Positions 56,601-60,296 of a stretch of DNA of 64,000 nt are shown here, one piece after another. The position numbers and the translations under genes are program-made. The stretch covers positions 107,540,001-107,604,000 of the forward strand of contig CM032230.1 in NCBI GenBank assembly GCA_019009955.1. The letters run 5' to 3'. The stretch's first letter is position 1. The number at the start of each line of letters is the position of its first letter. The notes below the pieces were generated by a model. That model did no database searches and was not told the DNA's origin. It was given only the letters and a program-made list of their open reading frames with translations. The stretch is from Riptortus pedestris. Its lineage: Eukaryota > Arthropoda > Insecta > Hemiptera > Alydidae.

Positions 56601-58051
56601 TTAGACGATTAGCGGATTAATCTTTCGAATTTCTTTCAGTTTATTGAACATCGTCAAACTGATCTGTTCCGCGTTTCCACAGTGCTGTGATACGAACACC
56701 CAATTACAGTGCTCGTGCACGCTTGTTTCTAAATTACAATTATTAATTGGAGTCCGTAATTAATTATTCAAACCTCTTATTAAGGCTATTATATTCAGGT
56801 AACCAGATTTAGATGATTCCTGTTACCAGCCTATCACTTCTTTATCGCCCTGAAAGGTTTGTTAGTAGTACAATAAATAGTGGCTTTTTAGATTGTATTA
56901 AGATTCAATACAAAATAATCTAAATTTGTTACGTACTTTTTATATGCTAGTGGGTATTTTCTTCGACAATAAAACATTAATTTTATAATCCCAAAAGTAT
57001 AAGAAATCATAATAGTATTCCAGCTATTTGTTTTTTTTTTTTAAAGAATGTTATACTTTATAAATATATTTAAAATATTTGATTCAGCCTGACTTATAAT
57101 TTTTTATTTTTGACCTCCGACGTCCGGTCATTCCCCGTCCCTTATTTGTTTCTCTTGATAGTAACATAATTTATTAGAGAGGGAACATGAACTGTAATTT
57201 ATTTAAAACACTTTCCGTTTGAATTACTTGATCATGAAGTATGAACCCAGTAGTAAAACATTATTTCTACTTTCACTCACAACATTATGGAAGTAATAGA
57301 GTTGATTTGTTTGCTCACTACTTTCTTTGGAACAGATTTAACAACTATTTGAAGAAGCATTAAGTTAAAATTGAAGGTACATCCCTAGTGCATTTAACAT
57401 TGTGAAAAAAGGCCGAAAAAAAATTCTGAGTGTGTTCAATCAAAAATTCAAATATCGTCCTTCAAAATAAAAATAATTTCTCTTGCAGAAAAGAAGTCCT
57501 GTTCTAAATAATTTCAAATGGGTTATAAGTTGCTGTCTTCTAGTTAAACTACTTTATTTGAATCTTTTATAAAACTTACGAGAGATAGATATATAGATAG
57601 TGAATGGCAAATGAAAAAAGATGCGTCGTTTATTAATTTATAAATTATCCAAAACATTGGAATACAATAAAATATTTACTCGAAATAGGTAACTAAAACA
57701 TGCAACATTTTTTGTTAATGAATAATTTTAAAACAGGTGGATTATTTTGTTTTATGTATAGAGAATATGATTGAAGTTCGCTTCTCAATTTGTCAAAAAC
57801 GAACGTACCCAGAAAGTTTAATATAATTTTATATTGCAAATTAAAAATTAATTCTTAATTTTTCTCTATTACTGATGAATTTATTTATGTCCTAATTATT
57901 TTTTCTAGCTAATTGTGGAGGTGTGTTTGGGCTTTTCTGCGGTATGAGTATTGTAAGCTTGATTGAATTTGTGTACTATGGAACACTGCGGCTGCTAAGT
58001 GATTTCTACAGGAGAAGAAAAACAGCTAAAAATCCAGAATGTTCTGAATGA
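24645..58051 (+). CDS. ppk: DEG/ENaC (pickpocket-family) sodium channel subunit, 13 exons, start exon missing
   Basis: This encodes an amiloride-sensitive-type sodium channel subunit, a two-pass plasma-membrane protein with a large extracellular loop that normally forms trimers. Exons read: 24645-24755, 33183-33371, 34531-34615, 37462-37628, 38531-38744, 40413-40481, 41069-41125, 48222-48309, 48387-48497, 51046-51105, 52246-52354, 55743-55852 and 57909-58051. Phases agree at every junction and give about 503 residues plus stop. Family hallmarks appear in order: the intracellular HG gating motif (PIHGIKYL), TM1, IPFPAITFC, FTKILTQHGVCYAFN, VHNPVEMP, the cysteine-rich CENEC...CGC segment, CACYLSC, then ANCGG and TM2 with the G-x-S filter (CGMS). 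Two junctions need GC donors (after 38744 and 51105). The first exon seen begins with the third base of a codon, so at least one upstream coding exon is missing. Introns are full of transposons, but no exon is broken. Which pickpocket paralogue this is cannot be decided. Confidence 0.9.
24756..25532. other. Intron sequence, nothing recognised
   Basis: This is the start of the long first intron. A short imperfect inverted repeat is seen around 25380-25450 (GGGAAGGCACCATCTTCAAG against CTCGAAGATGGTGCCTTCGC). Confidence 0.4.
25533..26258 (+). mobile_element. Family 1 Helentron-like element, complete, young
   Basis: It runs from AGTCCGTCACGCGGGGGCTG to the hairpin GATTTCCCTTGAGGGAAATC (26235-26254). 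(TA)n is at 26090-26136. The subterminal AGCAGATTTCCC at the 5' side is inverted relative to the same word at the 3' side, the asymmetrical inverted repeat expected of Helentron-derived elements. A-runs flank both ends and there is no target duplication. Confidence 0.9.
26275..27050 (-). repeat. Family 2 interspersed element, copy C
   Basis: Minus-strand copy: the start motif appears as GATTCCCGAGCGAAGCCGGG, TACCTTAGGTAGT near 26980-27012. It runs into (TA)n(CA)n (27010-27062). Module words CAAAAGTTGTTTACTTTGTT and TATAAGGCCTGAAATAAAAA are present. The far end beside 26275 is truncated next to the family 1 element. Confidence 0.6.
27010..27062. repeat. (TA)n(CA)n microsatellite
   Basis: About 20 TA units are followed by CACACACACACA. 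It borders the family 2 copy. Confidence 0.85.
27063..27542. other. Intron sequence, nothing recognised
   Basis: AT-rich DNA up to the mariner terminal repeat. Confidence 0.4.
27901..28448 (-). pseudogene. Mariner transposase, main part, frameshifted
   Basis: In one minus-strand frame: RAAEAHRKICSGYGDDALSD, then FDVDDAQRSDHPHEIET, the helix-turn-helix/linker region. In another: MSKPGLHPQKIMFSIGWDFN, then CCSQLTKLDKAVKNKLPELA, NRKGVVFHQDND, the catalytic core. The usual HQDNARPH continues only as HQDND plus a stop. Beyond it, toward 27600, ERWEKVV of the C-terminus is still readable. At least one frameshift and several stops are present. Confidence 0.8.
29085..29567 (+). pseudogene. LINE reverse transcriptase fragment
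   Basis: It reads YFWALVFDELLLNLWSLGIE, VTAFVDDLYCLVKGNSRQEL (catalytic VDD box), WCFDNKLQLNVQETQSILLK, VVYLGVHIGERLN and RFHHLRTIARN, ending CLSLEYAGW and a stop at the border of the Penelope-like element. The motif order is that of a non-LTR RT palm and thumb (R1/Jockey group in a broad sense). The open frame's first residues come from the family 1 flank and are not part of the LINE. Confidence 0.78.
29308..29974. repeat. Left arm of a 670-bp inverted repeat
   Basis: From GCTTTGTCATAAGTGGCCCC through LEYAGW and on to ACAAATGTATATGGAAA, this stretch is repeated in inverse orientation at about 31466-32140. Its outer about 260 bp is LINE coding sequence and its inner about 400 bp is the Penelope-like 3' terminal sequence, reversed. 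Confidence 0.85.
29568..31880 (+). mobile_element. Penelope-like element (RT plus GIY-YIG), 5'-truncated
   Basis: Core coding region 30250-31483. The sense 3' terminal region (31484-31880) contains GGCACTGAGGATGGAGCGTT and GACTCCGAAAGTGCACTCTG, a phrase also found at 40108. The left side (29568-29974) is an inverted copy of that 3' region. Penelope-like elements are known for terminal repeats in direct or inverted arrangement and for a GIY-YIG endonuclease after the RT. The element lies within the LINE. Confidence 0.82.
30104..31483 (+). pseudogene. Penelope-like reverse transcriptase and GIY-YIG endonuclease, one in-frame stop
   Basis: The frame is continuous except for TAG at 30941-30943 (after KYKMAG). 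The RT part shows SFDIINMFRNVPPTQ, MDRGLIISPLAADMFMNFFE (the usual GLPMGSPL loop is altered) and the catalytic FWARYVDDTFLSFSG, then CYLDLEIER. After the stop come LVERLISTPL, a Lys-rich linker and FRVYRISCTGCDASYVGQSG, RMIRTRLKEH, the GIY-YIG domain with its CxxC. The N-terminal part of the RT is short, and the bases before about 30250 are not recognisable as PLE. It is a recent but inactivated copy. Confidence 0.82.
31466..32140. repeat. Right arm of the 670-bp inverted repeat
   Basis: It is the reverse complement of 29308-29974 with a few substitutions. The minus strand of its outer part reads the same LINE peptide (LQLLPKVVYRGVHIGERLN). The sense LINE resumes immediately after it at about 32141. 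Confidence 0.85.
32141..32389 (+). pseudogene. LINE C-terminal region
   Basis: GHGDCNNKLHFFKRKESPLC, SCGELDTADHVILQCPRFNA, KRIRLMSAFSYVN. The 'GHG...L......C..C...DT..H....CP.F' pattern is the Cys/His end of R1/Jockey-type ORF2 proteins. A region of a few hundred bases that normally lies between the RT thumb and this end is missing here. Confidence 0.75.
32737..32793 (-). pseudogene. Mariner transposase N-terminus, right of the insertion
   Basis: On the minus strand MEENIIHYRHFWYIILKK leads straight to the T-run where the family 1 element sits. On the other side the frame continues KGKRAAEAHRKICS. Together they read like a mariner N-terminal helix-turn-helix start. Confidence 0.75.
32956..33182. 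other. Intron end before exon b
   Basis: AT-rich DNA. Nothing is recognised apart from the acceptor region. Confidence 0.4.
33183..33371 (+). CDS. Channel gene exon b: TM1 and start of the extracellular domain
   Basis: The acceptor TTCTTTTCAG ends at 33182 and the donor is ACCAA|GTACGT. The peptide starts IWWLGVLVTCLYFATVYS, a hydrophobic TM1 with the family's usual Trp pair. It continues into the extracellular side with YEDVGKIPFPAITFC, a signature of pickpocket proteins. The intron before it (24756-33182, about 8.4 kb) contains the nested transposon stack. Confidence 0.92.
33540..34170 (+). mobile_element. Very worn family 1 element(s) in the intron between exons b and c
   Basis: ACATCACGCAGGATCTACGT (5' end-like), AAATTTGCAACGAGATTAGG, TAATAATTGAGATATTATGA, then CATTAACGAACTCCACCTTT and CATAAAATGTTAAATATAAC appear in family order. 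Termini and (TA)n are gone. Confidence 0.35.
34531..34615 (+). CDS. Channel gene exon c: variable extracellular segment
   Basis: The acceptor TTTTTTGCAG ends at 34530 and the donor is AAGGAA|GTAAGA. The exon completes a Lys codon from exon b and reads ATAFLCGQDLDSDDEE..., an acidic, poorly conserved stretch that lies between the first beta strand and the finger region in this family. Phase is 2 in and 0 out, matching both neighbours. The support is frame continuity and splice sites rather than sequence identity. Confidence 0.75.
34616..35285. other. Intron sequence, nothing recognised
   Basis: An open frame at 34982-35254 (90 codons, Lys-rich) has no known domain and lies inside the intron between exons c and d. 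Confidence 0.4.
35286..35640 (+). mobile_element. Worn family 1 element
   Basis: It starts AGTCCATAACGGCTGCGTAA and ends with GATGAGAACAACTTCAGTAG TTGATTTCC, matching both family ends with losses. In between GGCATTAGAACGATAACAGG, CAAATATATA and CGGCCCTCATTTTCTTCATG are recognisable. The 3' hairpin is broken. Confidence 0.5.
35641..36721. other. Intron sequence with an unclassified, less AT-rich patch
   Basis: From about 36370 to 36680 the sequence is more GC-rich and repeat-like (CGTCATTACCCGTCTCCTAA, GTGTCAACCCATCTCATCAT). It could be the reverse strand of a retroelement end but cannot be named. The open frame at 35928-36161 has no known domain. Confidence 0.35.
36722..36949 (+). repeat. 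tRNA-derived SINE, nearly complete copy
   Basis: A 228-bp unit has a tRNA-like head: an A-box-like stretch (TTAGTCATGCGAG) and a B-box (GAGTTCGATTC, about 36791). A unique body follows (CACACTGGCTAGAAAGGGTG, then a CCCGTCCC block), and it ends in a (TAA)n-type tail. Partial copies occur at 405-532 (+), 10590-10808 (-), about 38975-39030 (-) and 59150-59265 (+). RNA polymerase III transcription and LINE-driven mobility follow from the SINE class and are not shown here. Confidence 0.65.
36950..37461. other. Intron sequence before exon d
   Basis: Nothing is recognised apart from a G-run (37161-37168) and the acceptor tract of exon d. Confidence 0.4.
37462..37628 (+). CDS. Channel gene exon d: conserved GVCYAFN block
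   Basis: The acceptor TTTAGTTTCAG ends at 37461 and the donor is GGACT|GTAGGT. The exon contains SYCDKMFTKILTQHGVCYAFN. This matches the strongly conserved 'F.KI.TE.GVCYTFN' block of DEG/ENaC extracellular domains, including the paired cysteines. An N-glycosylation sequon (NSS) lies at its start. Reading through the donor would hit an in-frame TAG at once. Confidence 0.92.
37933..38000 (-). repeat. LINE-like 3' end, minus strand
   Basis: TTCATTTATTTATTTGGTGA, GCTCCACAATAAGGCGATGT is the reverse complement of the tailed end seen at about 24270-24317. Confidence 0.45.
38001..38530. other. Intron sequence before exon e
   Basis: Nothing is recognised. Confidence 0.4.
38531..38744 (+). CDS. Channel gene exon e, ending at a GC donor
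   Basis: The acceptor TTTGCAG ends at 38530. The peptide runs from INFYWPHNRLSDWYPGKGYR to SGGTFCAYDKPGIK. The frame and the next exon (VHNPVEMP) require the exon to end at ATAAAG, followed by GCAAGT. That is the typical context of a GC-AG intron (AG|GCAAGT). The nearest GT, four bases later, would shift the next exon into a frame with an early stop. Confidence 0.85.
38975..39110 (-). repeat. tRNA-SINE fragment, minus strand
   Basis: TAGCCAGGAATGTATTCAAT and TTCTTCACTAAATAAATTCC match the body of the minus-strand SINE at 10590-10808 in order. The head half is strongly diverged. It lies in the intron after exon e. Confidence 0.4.
39511..40097 (-). mobile_element. Family 1 Helentron-like element, complete
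   Basis: The 3' end AGCAGATTTCCCTTAAGGGA is at 39511, a short (TA)n at 39635-39657, CCGCTCTAGCGGTCGCAATT at about 39669, and the 5' end CAGCCCCTGCGTGACGGACT at 40097. It is flanked by TTTT on the left and TTTTTT on the right. It lies in the GC-AG intron after exon e. Confidence 0.88.
40108..40190 (+). mobile_element. Penelope-like terminal fragment
   Basis: GCCAACAGGCACGGAAGATG, GAGCTGTTGCTCTGAAAGTG, AACTCTGTCAAAAATAAAAC parallels the terminal phrase of the Penelope-like element at about 31775-31850. It directly follows the 5' end of a family 1 copy. Confidence 0.5.
40413..40481 (+). CDS. Channel gene exon f: VHNPVEMPRIG
   Basis: The acceptor CTGCTTTCAG ends at 40412 and the donor is GTTAAG|GTACAT. 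Its 23 codons, in phase 0 on both sides, read LAVHNPVEMPRIGHRNNLWL plus SVK. The block equals the 'LHNPAEFP' region of pickpocket proteins, found shortly after the Cys that ends exon e. Confidence 0.9.
40482..41068. other. Intron sequence between exons f and g
   Basis: Nothing is recognised. The open frame 40543-40752 has no known domain. Confidence 0.4.
41069..41125 (+). CDS. Channel gene exon g: 57-nt acidic mini-exon, possibly optional
   Basis: The exon has a good acceptor (TTTATTGCAG) and donor (GAG|GTAAGA) and is phase 0 on both sides. It encodes GDKSEDKEAEYMDLESGNE, highly charged and without cysteines. Skipping it keeps the frame between exons f and h. Typical family members pass from the VHNPVEMP strand to the following strand without such an insert. 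It is therefore either a lineage-specific loop or an alternatively used cassette. Confidence 0.55.
41126..41664. other. Intron sequence after exon g
   Basis: Nothing is recognised up to the A-run that hosts the next transposon. Confidence 0.4.
41665..42205 (+). mobile_element. Family 1 element, truncated after (TA)n
   Basis: AGTCCACCACGCAGGGGCTG follows an 11-A run. The body includes TCTCGGTTAATATCCAAGAC and AAAATTGCGACCGCTAGAAC, and (TA)n is at 42152-42196. After ATGTATGTATTTGTCTG the family sequence stops, so the 3' hairpin is missing. Confidence 0.72.
42315..42795 (+). mobile_element. Family 1 element, both ends damaged
   Basis: It begins AAGTCCCACGTGAAGTTATA (the GTCACGCAGGGGCTGCG part is deleted). 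The body runs to AAAATTGCGACCGCTAGAGC, then GAACGGACCTCATATATATA. The (TA)n (42746-42795) here follows GGACCTCAT, and a canonical Helitron starts inside it. Confidence 0.68.
42796..43581 (+). mobile_element. Canonical Helitron, internally deleted
   Basis: The 5' end TCTAATATATAAAATTTCTA, TGTCACAATGTTAGTTAGCG, and ACTCCTCCGAAACGGCTTTA, GTCTGAGAATCGGCTACTAT are typical of the Helitron 5' region in insects. The 3' end retains a worn hairpin, GGCAAAACAACGTTGGCC, then GGGTTATCTAT in place of the usual CTAG-type terminus. It sits in a (TA)n tract. Only the end of the helicase remains inside. Confidence 0.7.
43161..43356 (+). pseudogene. Helitron helicase C-terminal fragment
   Basis: FQFAMTINKSQGQTMSICGL, DLSTPCF is the C-terminal Pif1-type helicase motif region (AMTINKSQGQ). 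The following ACSRVG..., LFV.A and KNIV...AL blocks survive only with stops and frame changes. Confidence 0.75.
43688..43737. repeat. (TA)n microsatellite
   Basis: About 25 TA units separate the Helitron side from a minus-strand family 2 copy. Confidence 0.9.
43738..44854 (-). repeat. Family 2 interspersed element, copy D
   Basis: It is read on the minus strand: its tail (AAAATTGTAACCTCTGTCTG, CGCATAAACGGCTGAACCGA) is at the left and the start motif (ATTCACGAGCGAAGCCGGGT, ATCTGAGCTAGT) is at 44823-44854. Three internal modules are visible through the word AAAAGTTGTTTAT (about 44047, 44206 and 44505). Confidence 0.65.
44855..44892. repeat. (TA)n between two head-to-head family 2 copies
   Basis: About 18 TA units form the centre of a large inverted arrangement of copies D and E. 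Confidence 0.85.
44893..46836 (+). repeat. Family 2 interspersed element, copy E, with four full modules
   Basis: It starts ACTAGCTCGGAGACCCGGCT followed by TCGCTCGGGAATTC. AACAACTTTTGTTATG words at 45623, 45914, 46208 and 46503 show a tandem period of 291-295 bp. It ends TTCGCGAAAAAAATCAATGT, GTTACAATTTTTTATATATA. A foreign AT-rich satellite (45277-45606) replaces part of the first module. Confidence 0.68.
45277..45606. repeat. AT-rich satellite with 16-bp units in a 39-bp higher-order period
   Basis: Units ATTTAACATATAACCT (16 bp) occur mostly twice followed by ATAACAT, giving a 39-bp compound unit repeated about eight times with small changes. It is contained inside family 2 copy E. Confidence 0.8.
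46868..47150 (-). mobile_element. Family 1 element, 3' half missing
   Basis: Read on the minus strand, the 5' end GTCCGTCACGCAGGGGCTGC is at 47150. The body runs back to TCGAAATATCTCCGTTACCA beside a (TA)n tract shared with family 2 copy E. The hairpin end is missing. Confidence 0.68.
47236..47300 (+). mobile_element. Family 1 fragment downstream of (TA)n
   Basis: TATATATATATAGTTTTGAA, TGGACCTCATTTTCGTCAGT, TCCTGGGTAGGAGCGATGTA matches the family segment between (TA)n and the 3' end. It stops before the hairpin. Confidence 0.5.
47301..48221. other. Intron sequence before exon h
   Basis: Nothing is recognised. The open frame 47602-47826 has no known domain. Confidence 0.4.
48222..48309 (+). 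CDS. Channel gene exon h: ...PPNDRHCYFHG
   Basis: The acceptor is a long T-run ending TTTAG at 48221 and the donor is CACG|GTAAGG. The peptide contains VLRYIPPNDRHCYF, matching the 'LR.L.PE.RQCYF' element that precedes the cysteine-rich region of pickpocket channels. It is in phase 0 after exon f or g and passes one base of a Gly codon to the next exon. Confidence 0.9.
48387..48497 (+). CDS. Channel gene exon i: CENEC...CGC cysteine-rich region
   Basis: The acceptor TTATTTACAG ends at 48386 and the donor is ATGCCAC|GTAAAT. The peptide EKNLAFYKFYTLTNCENEC is followed by LINITIDKCGCVDFYMP. This is the classical 'Y....C..EC.....CGC..F.MP' signature of the DEG/ENaC thumb domain. One potential N-glycosylation site (NIT) is present. 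Only about 80 bp of intron separate it from exon h. Confidence 0.93.
48737..49881 (-). mobile_element. Second mariner element, 1145 bp, dead
   Basis: The terminal inverted repeats are 30 bp at 48737-48766 and 49852-49881. Both contain GTTCGTTCGG and match at 26 of 30 positions. The left flank is TA, and the right flank is AA, so the TA duplication is worn. The transposase lies on the minus strand and is broken. It lies between exons i and j and is not related to the mariner at 27543 beyond superfamily level. Confidence 0.85.
48820..49520 (-). pseudogene. Mariner transposase remnants
   Basis: Minus-strand pieces in different frames: VNRKRFLLHQSNARPHSAII (the catalytic HQDNARPH with D changed to S), LEVLPHPPYSPGFVPSDLYF, FRSLQNSLNGKSF, and an N-terminal QVRQMAETIGI piece near 49460. 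Frameshifts separate them, and one catalytic Asp is lost. Confidence 0.78.
49882..50762. other. Intron sequence, no gene recognised
   Basis: The part at 50450-50740 is less AT-rich but shows no domain on either strand (the open frame 50556-50753 is not recognised). It includes a 16-base match to a common cloning polylinker at 50508-50523. Confidence 0.4.
50763..50842. repeat. (GT)n(TA)n(GT)n compound microsatellite
   Basis: GTGTGTGTGTGTT is followed by about 25 TA units and GGGTGTGTGTGT. It lies in the intron before exon j. Confidence 0.88.
51046..51105 (+). CDS. Channel gene exon j, ending at a GC donor
   Basis: The acceptor TTATTTTCAG ends at 51045. The peptide is NNDTKICNNEDMECVFEAA after the shared His codon, corresponding to the 'T.ICG....C...A' segment after MPRD. 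To join exon k in frame (GAT TTG TAT AAG) the donor must be GCAG|GCATGT, a second GC-AG intron in this gene. The nearby GT (GGCAT|GTATGA) would lead to a stop in the next exon. Confidence 0.78.
51106..52245. other. GC-AG intron between exons j and k
   Basis: The open frame at 51790-52104 (104 codons, Ser-rich) is not recognised as any domain and has no matching splice phase. Nothing else is seen. Confidence 0.4.
52246..52354 (+). CDS. Channel gene exon k: CACYLSC block
   Basis: The acceptor TTTATTTTAG ends at 52245 and the donor is AAAAA|GTAAGT. The exon reads DLYKRRGARQCACYLSCKHL, matching the family's 'C.CLPSC' motif, then a Tyr/His-rich stretch. The downstream intron begins almost directly beside a family 1 transposon fragment. 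Confidence 0.85.
52394..53990 (-). mobile_element. Worn family 1 element split by a hAT-like element
   Basis: Left part: AATCAGCTGTTGAGCTCGTA, CCTACCCAGGATATGACGAA, AATGAGGTCCGTTCAAAACT, then (GT)n to 52568. Right part: (CA)n from 53617, CGTTCGTTAACGGCTTCAAT, GTCGGATCGAAAAATTGAAC, ATGAATATTAACCGAGAGAT. The central microsatellite is GT/CA instead of TA. The hAT-like element (52569-53608) sits inside it. The 5' end is not recognisable, and further diverged family words continue to about 54380. Confidence 0.55.
52569..53608 (-). mobile_element. hAT-like element with inverted repeats and 8-bp target duplication
   Basis: The ends read CAGAGTTGGGTAAAATTGTA and (other strand) CAGAGTTGGGCAGTAATTCA. 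The flanks are GTGTTTAC and GTGTATAC, a 7-of-8 duplication. Both subterminal regions are full of short GTAATTAC/AACTACAGTT words, as in many hAT elements. On the minus strand near 53010 SRAVERLFSLPR is followed by a stop. It resembles the hAT C-terminal dimerisation motif (AVERLFS), so this is probably an internally deleted copy of a hAT transposon rather than a pure MITE. Confidence 0.72.
54390..54710 (-). mobile_element. Family 1 element, internally deleted
   Basis: It starts (3' end) AGCAGATTTCCCTTAAGGGA, with a very short (TA)n (54516-54525) and CCGCTCTAGCGGTCGCAATT. It jumps from GGGGAGGATTTTT to CTCGTGTAATTTCGCTATTG and ends near ACTTCATGAGGGAAATCTTT. The outer 5' terminus is lost. Confidence 0.72.
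54715..54985 (+). mobile_element. Family 1 body fragment, opposite orientation
   Basis: GGAGTGGAGGATTAAGGATG, TTTCGGTTAAAATTCATGAT, TTTTCGATATGACGTATAAT, CAGTAACGAACTTGATCTTT. It is older than the neighbouring copy and probably hosted it. Confidence 0.5.
54986..55304 (+). pseudogene. LINE C-terminal zinc-knuckle fragment (R2-like)
   Basis: Frame 55104-55304 reads NLGSTRCRHCSEIETLPHVL, GSCKRGELIRNNHHNKIRIE. This C..C....ET..HVL..C pattern is the Cys/His motif after the RT in R2-type and related LINEs. The stretch before it (LRSRAVPVQSGR) is in another frame. It is bounded on both sides by family 1 sequence. Confidence 0.6.
55305..55398 (+). mobile_element. Family 1 3' end remnant
   Basis: TCGATCGATGGACATTTGTG, GTGAGTACAATTTCAATAGC, AAATTCCCCTTACAGTAAAT CTGCTAAA. 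The hairpin has several mismatches. Confidence 0.5.
55399..55742. other. Intron sequence before exon l
   Basis: Nothing is recognised. Confidence 0.4.
55743..55852 (+). CDS. Channel gene exon l: pre-TM2 segment
   Basis: The acceptor TCAATTATCCAG ends at 55742 and the donor is GTGG|GTATGT. The peptide SIKLTLYILDSRFVSKEVKK is followed by VQAPYFLVDFV. It corresponds to the last beta strands and the start of the pore-lining helix ('Y...DF.ANCGG'). It ends with one base of the Ala codon completed by exon m. Confidence 0.88.
55853..57908. other. Last intron, AT-rich, no transposon recognised
   Basis: This is about 2 kb without any of the families seen elsewhere in the window. No conserved element or exon is seen. 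Confidence 0.45.
57909..58051 (+). CDS. Channel gene exon m: TM2, selectivity filter and C-terminus
   Basis: The acceptor TTTTTTCTAG ends at 57908. The exon reads ANCGGVFGLFCGMSIVSLIE followed by FVYYGTLRLLSDFYRRRK..., and stops at TGA 58049-58051. It matches the most conserved part of the family ('NCGGLLGLFMGFS.LS..E..Y'). Gly-Met-Ser fills the G-x-S selectivity-filter position. The cytoplasmic tail is short and basic. Confidence 0.94.
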
Positions 58052-58203
58052 TAATACTTCGATTTATTTAATTTTGACATTATACTTTCCTTGTTGTATA
58101 TCAGCCTCCCTCCTTTTAACATTGAACACAACATTGATACAGGAACATAATCCATTTCGGGGGTATCATAAAATAAGGAAATAAGCGAGTTAATTTCAAA
58201 TAT

Positions 58204-58209
58204 AATAAA
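58204..58209 (+). terminator. Candidate polyadenylation signal of the channel gene
   Basis: AATAAA lies about 150 bp after the stop codon. AT-rich DNA makes chance matches common, so this rests on position only. Confidence 0.35.
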
Positions 58210-59149
58210 AATAGAACTAAAAACAAATATATTGGATATAATTACATACAGGTCCTAAATAGAGTTAATGGAAGTATGAAGGGTCATATTGTGAACTTGT
58301 GAGTTTGTTTATAAAGTATTGGACAACTTGTAGTCAGAAAGATGAAAATTTTAAATCAGCAAATTCATTAAAAAGTAATAGCCTATGATATCCTTAAGCT
58401 GAGAGAGGAAAAGATTAATATTATGTAATTATTTATTGGTTATTTAATTGTATTACTGAACTGTTCTATTTAATGTTTTTTTTTTTTATGTTGTCAAGTT
58501 TAATTTTCATAATCTAATTTACATTTTTAATATGTATATATATTTTATTATATAAAAAAATTGACAAAATGCACATATAATGCAAATATGCATGGAATGT
58601 GCAGGAAAAATAAAATCCCTCCACATAGGGTTACTATCTTTTTTGTGAAGAGGAGTTGGTGGACTCAAAGAATGAGATTTCTCGAGTTCTTCAGGCTGCC
58701 TCAAATCAGCAACAGAAGGACTTCATGATGTTCGGCTGCACACAAATACAATTCTAGACAAAACCTTGAACACTCAGTGCTCGATCTACTCCAGAAGACA
58801 AAACAGTTGGAATCACGAGGAAAACTCCAGTTCTGTTTTATAGAACTCCTTAAATCGGTCAACTAGATCTTTGAGTGCCTTCTGTAGTAATCATTTTTAT
58901 AATGAATTGACATTGACTCTTACGGGTGACTGGCCTAAATTAGGAATATCAAATATCTTTGTGTTAAGTCATGTAATATGTAACGGTATATGTAGAGTTT
59001 CAATGCATAGAATACAAAATTTGTATATTTACTATTTTTTTTTCTTGTTATAATTACATATTTCAATTCGCCTTAGCTTTTATTGAATGAATACAATGAA
59101 ACTAGAGCTCAAGAATGGTCATTTGTTATGTATTAAATAAATATCCAAA
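58210..59149. other. Downstream intergenic DNA
   Basis: Nothing is recognised. The patch 58610-58870 is less AT-rich but has no supported frame. Confidence 0.4.
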
Positions 59150-59265
59150 ACCCATTCCTTATTTCAAATAAATCCTTAGACCCACCCTGGCTAGTAAAGG
59201 GCGGTAACCTGTCCCAATTACCCATAGTAGCAATAATCAGACGTTAATAAATAATTATAATAGTA
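59150..59265 (+). repeat. tRNA-SINE, 3' portion
   Basis: CCCACCCTGGCTAGTAAAGG, GGTAACCTGTCCCAATTACC and CAGACGTTAATAAATAAT match the SINE body and tail of 36722-36949. The tRNA-like head is absent. Confidence 0.55.
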
Positions 59266-59901
59266 ATTTCAAATAAAATTATTATTCCCTGACTGTAATT
59301 TTTCTGAAATTTAATGAACTTGGTACCTCATTTTTTGAAATATTAGTTATATGAATTTTAATAATAAAATGTCTTGCAGTTGCTACTATTATAGCACCGA
59401 ATACCCATACAACATTAGAAGTCTTGGGCCAATGGCTGCCTCATCCTATTTGGCCAATTCGTTTACTTCCAAATACATGTTTATCCAGCGGATAAAATAT
59501 TCATCCGAAATATGAAAAATTATTTAGACATTTTTTTTTTAAATAAAAGATAATGGATACAGAAATTATTTTTTAATAAATTCAAAAAATGGATAAAGGA
59601 TGTCTGAAATCCGTAGATAAAAATTAAAGTACGAGTATTTCCTCTTAATCCTTACTGAGGCCAATTTAAGTATTTCAGGCAAATAAAGAGATCATATGGT
59701 GTCGAACTAAGCAATCTTTATTCTCTTCTACCACTGGCAGGCGTCAAGGCTGATTTTTATAAAAGTTTTTTTTTTCTTTTTCTTTATTCTGTAGAAATGT
59801 ATTGTTTGTTATATTGACAGGGAGGAATAATTTTGGAGGTTGGTTAGTACTCTAAGTATCTAAGAAAACTTATGGATTGTCTTAATGGGTGAGAAATAAA
59901 A
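59266..59901. other. Intergenic DNA, no gene recognised
   Basis: A short similarity by eye to 11330-11390 (AAATAAAAGATAATGGATAC, AGAAATTATTTTTTAATAAA) hints at another worn repeat. Confidence 0.35.
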
Positions 59902-60296
59902 AGTCCGTCGCTCAGGGGCTGCGTAAACTAAGCAGATTTCCCAGGTGAAGTTTTACAGTAGAGAAATCTGCCCAATAACAACTGTAGTAGTAAGGGATCT
60001 CTAAACTTATTCACGAGGGACGAACAGTTACGGAAACGGCCGCCAGAGCTCTCGGCGGAAAGTACCGAACATAGCCGACTCCTGCCGACCACACACAGAA
60101 TACAAATGCAAATATCTCGGTTAATATTCAAGATAAAGTATAAATGTATATGACAATATTTATAGTAAATTTAATTTGCAATAAGATTGATTCTATACAA
60201 TTTTTCGATCCGACGCATAATAACGGAGATATTTTGAATTTTCAAAATTCCCCCTCCCACTGTTCCGATTTCAGCCATTAACGAACTTAATCGTTA
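59902..60296 (+). mobile_element. Family 1 element, truncated before (TA)n
   Basis: AGTCCGTCGCTCAGGGGCTG begins a copy of the subfamily with the CGGCCGCCAGAGCTCTCGGC block. It stops after TTAACGAACTTAATCG at an A-run that joins a family 2 module. Confidence 0.7.
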
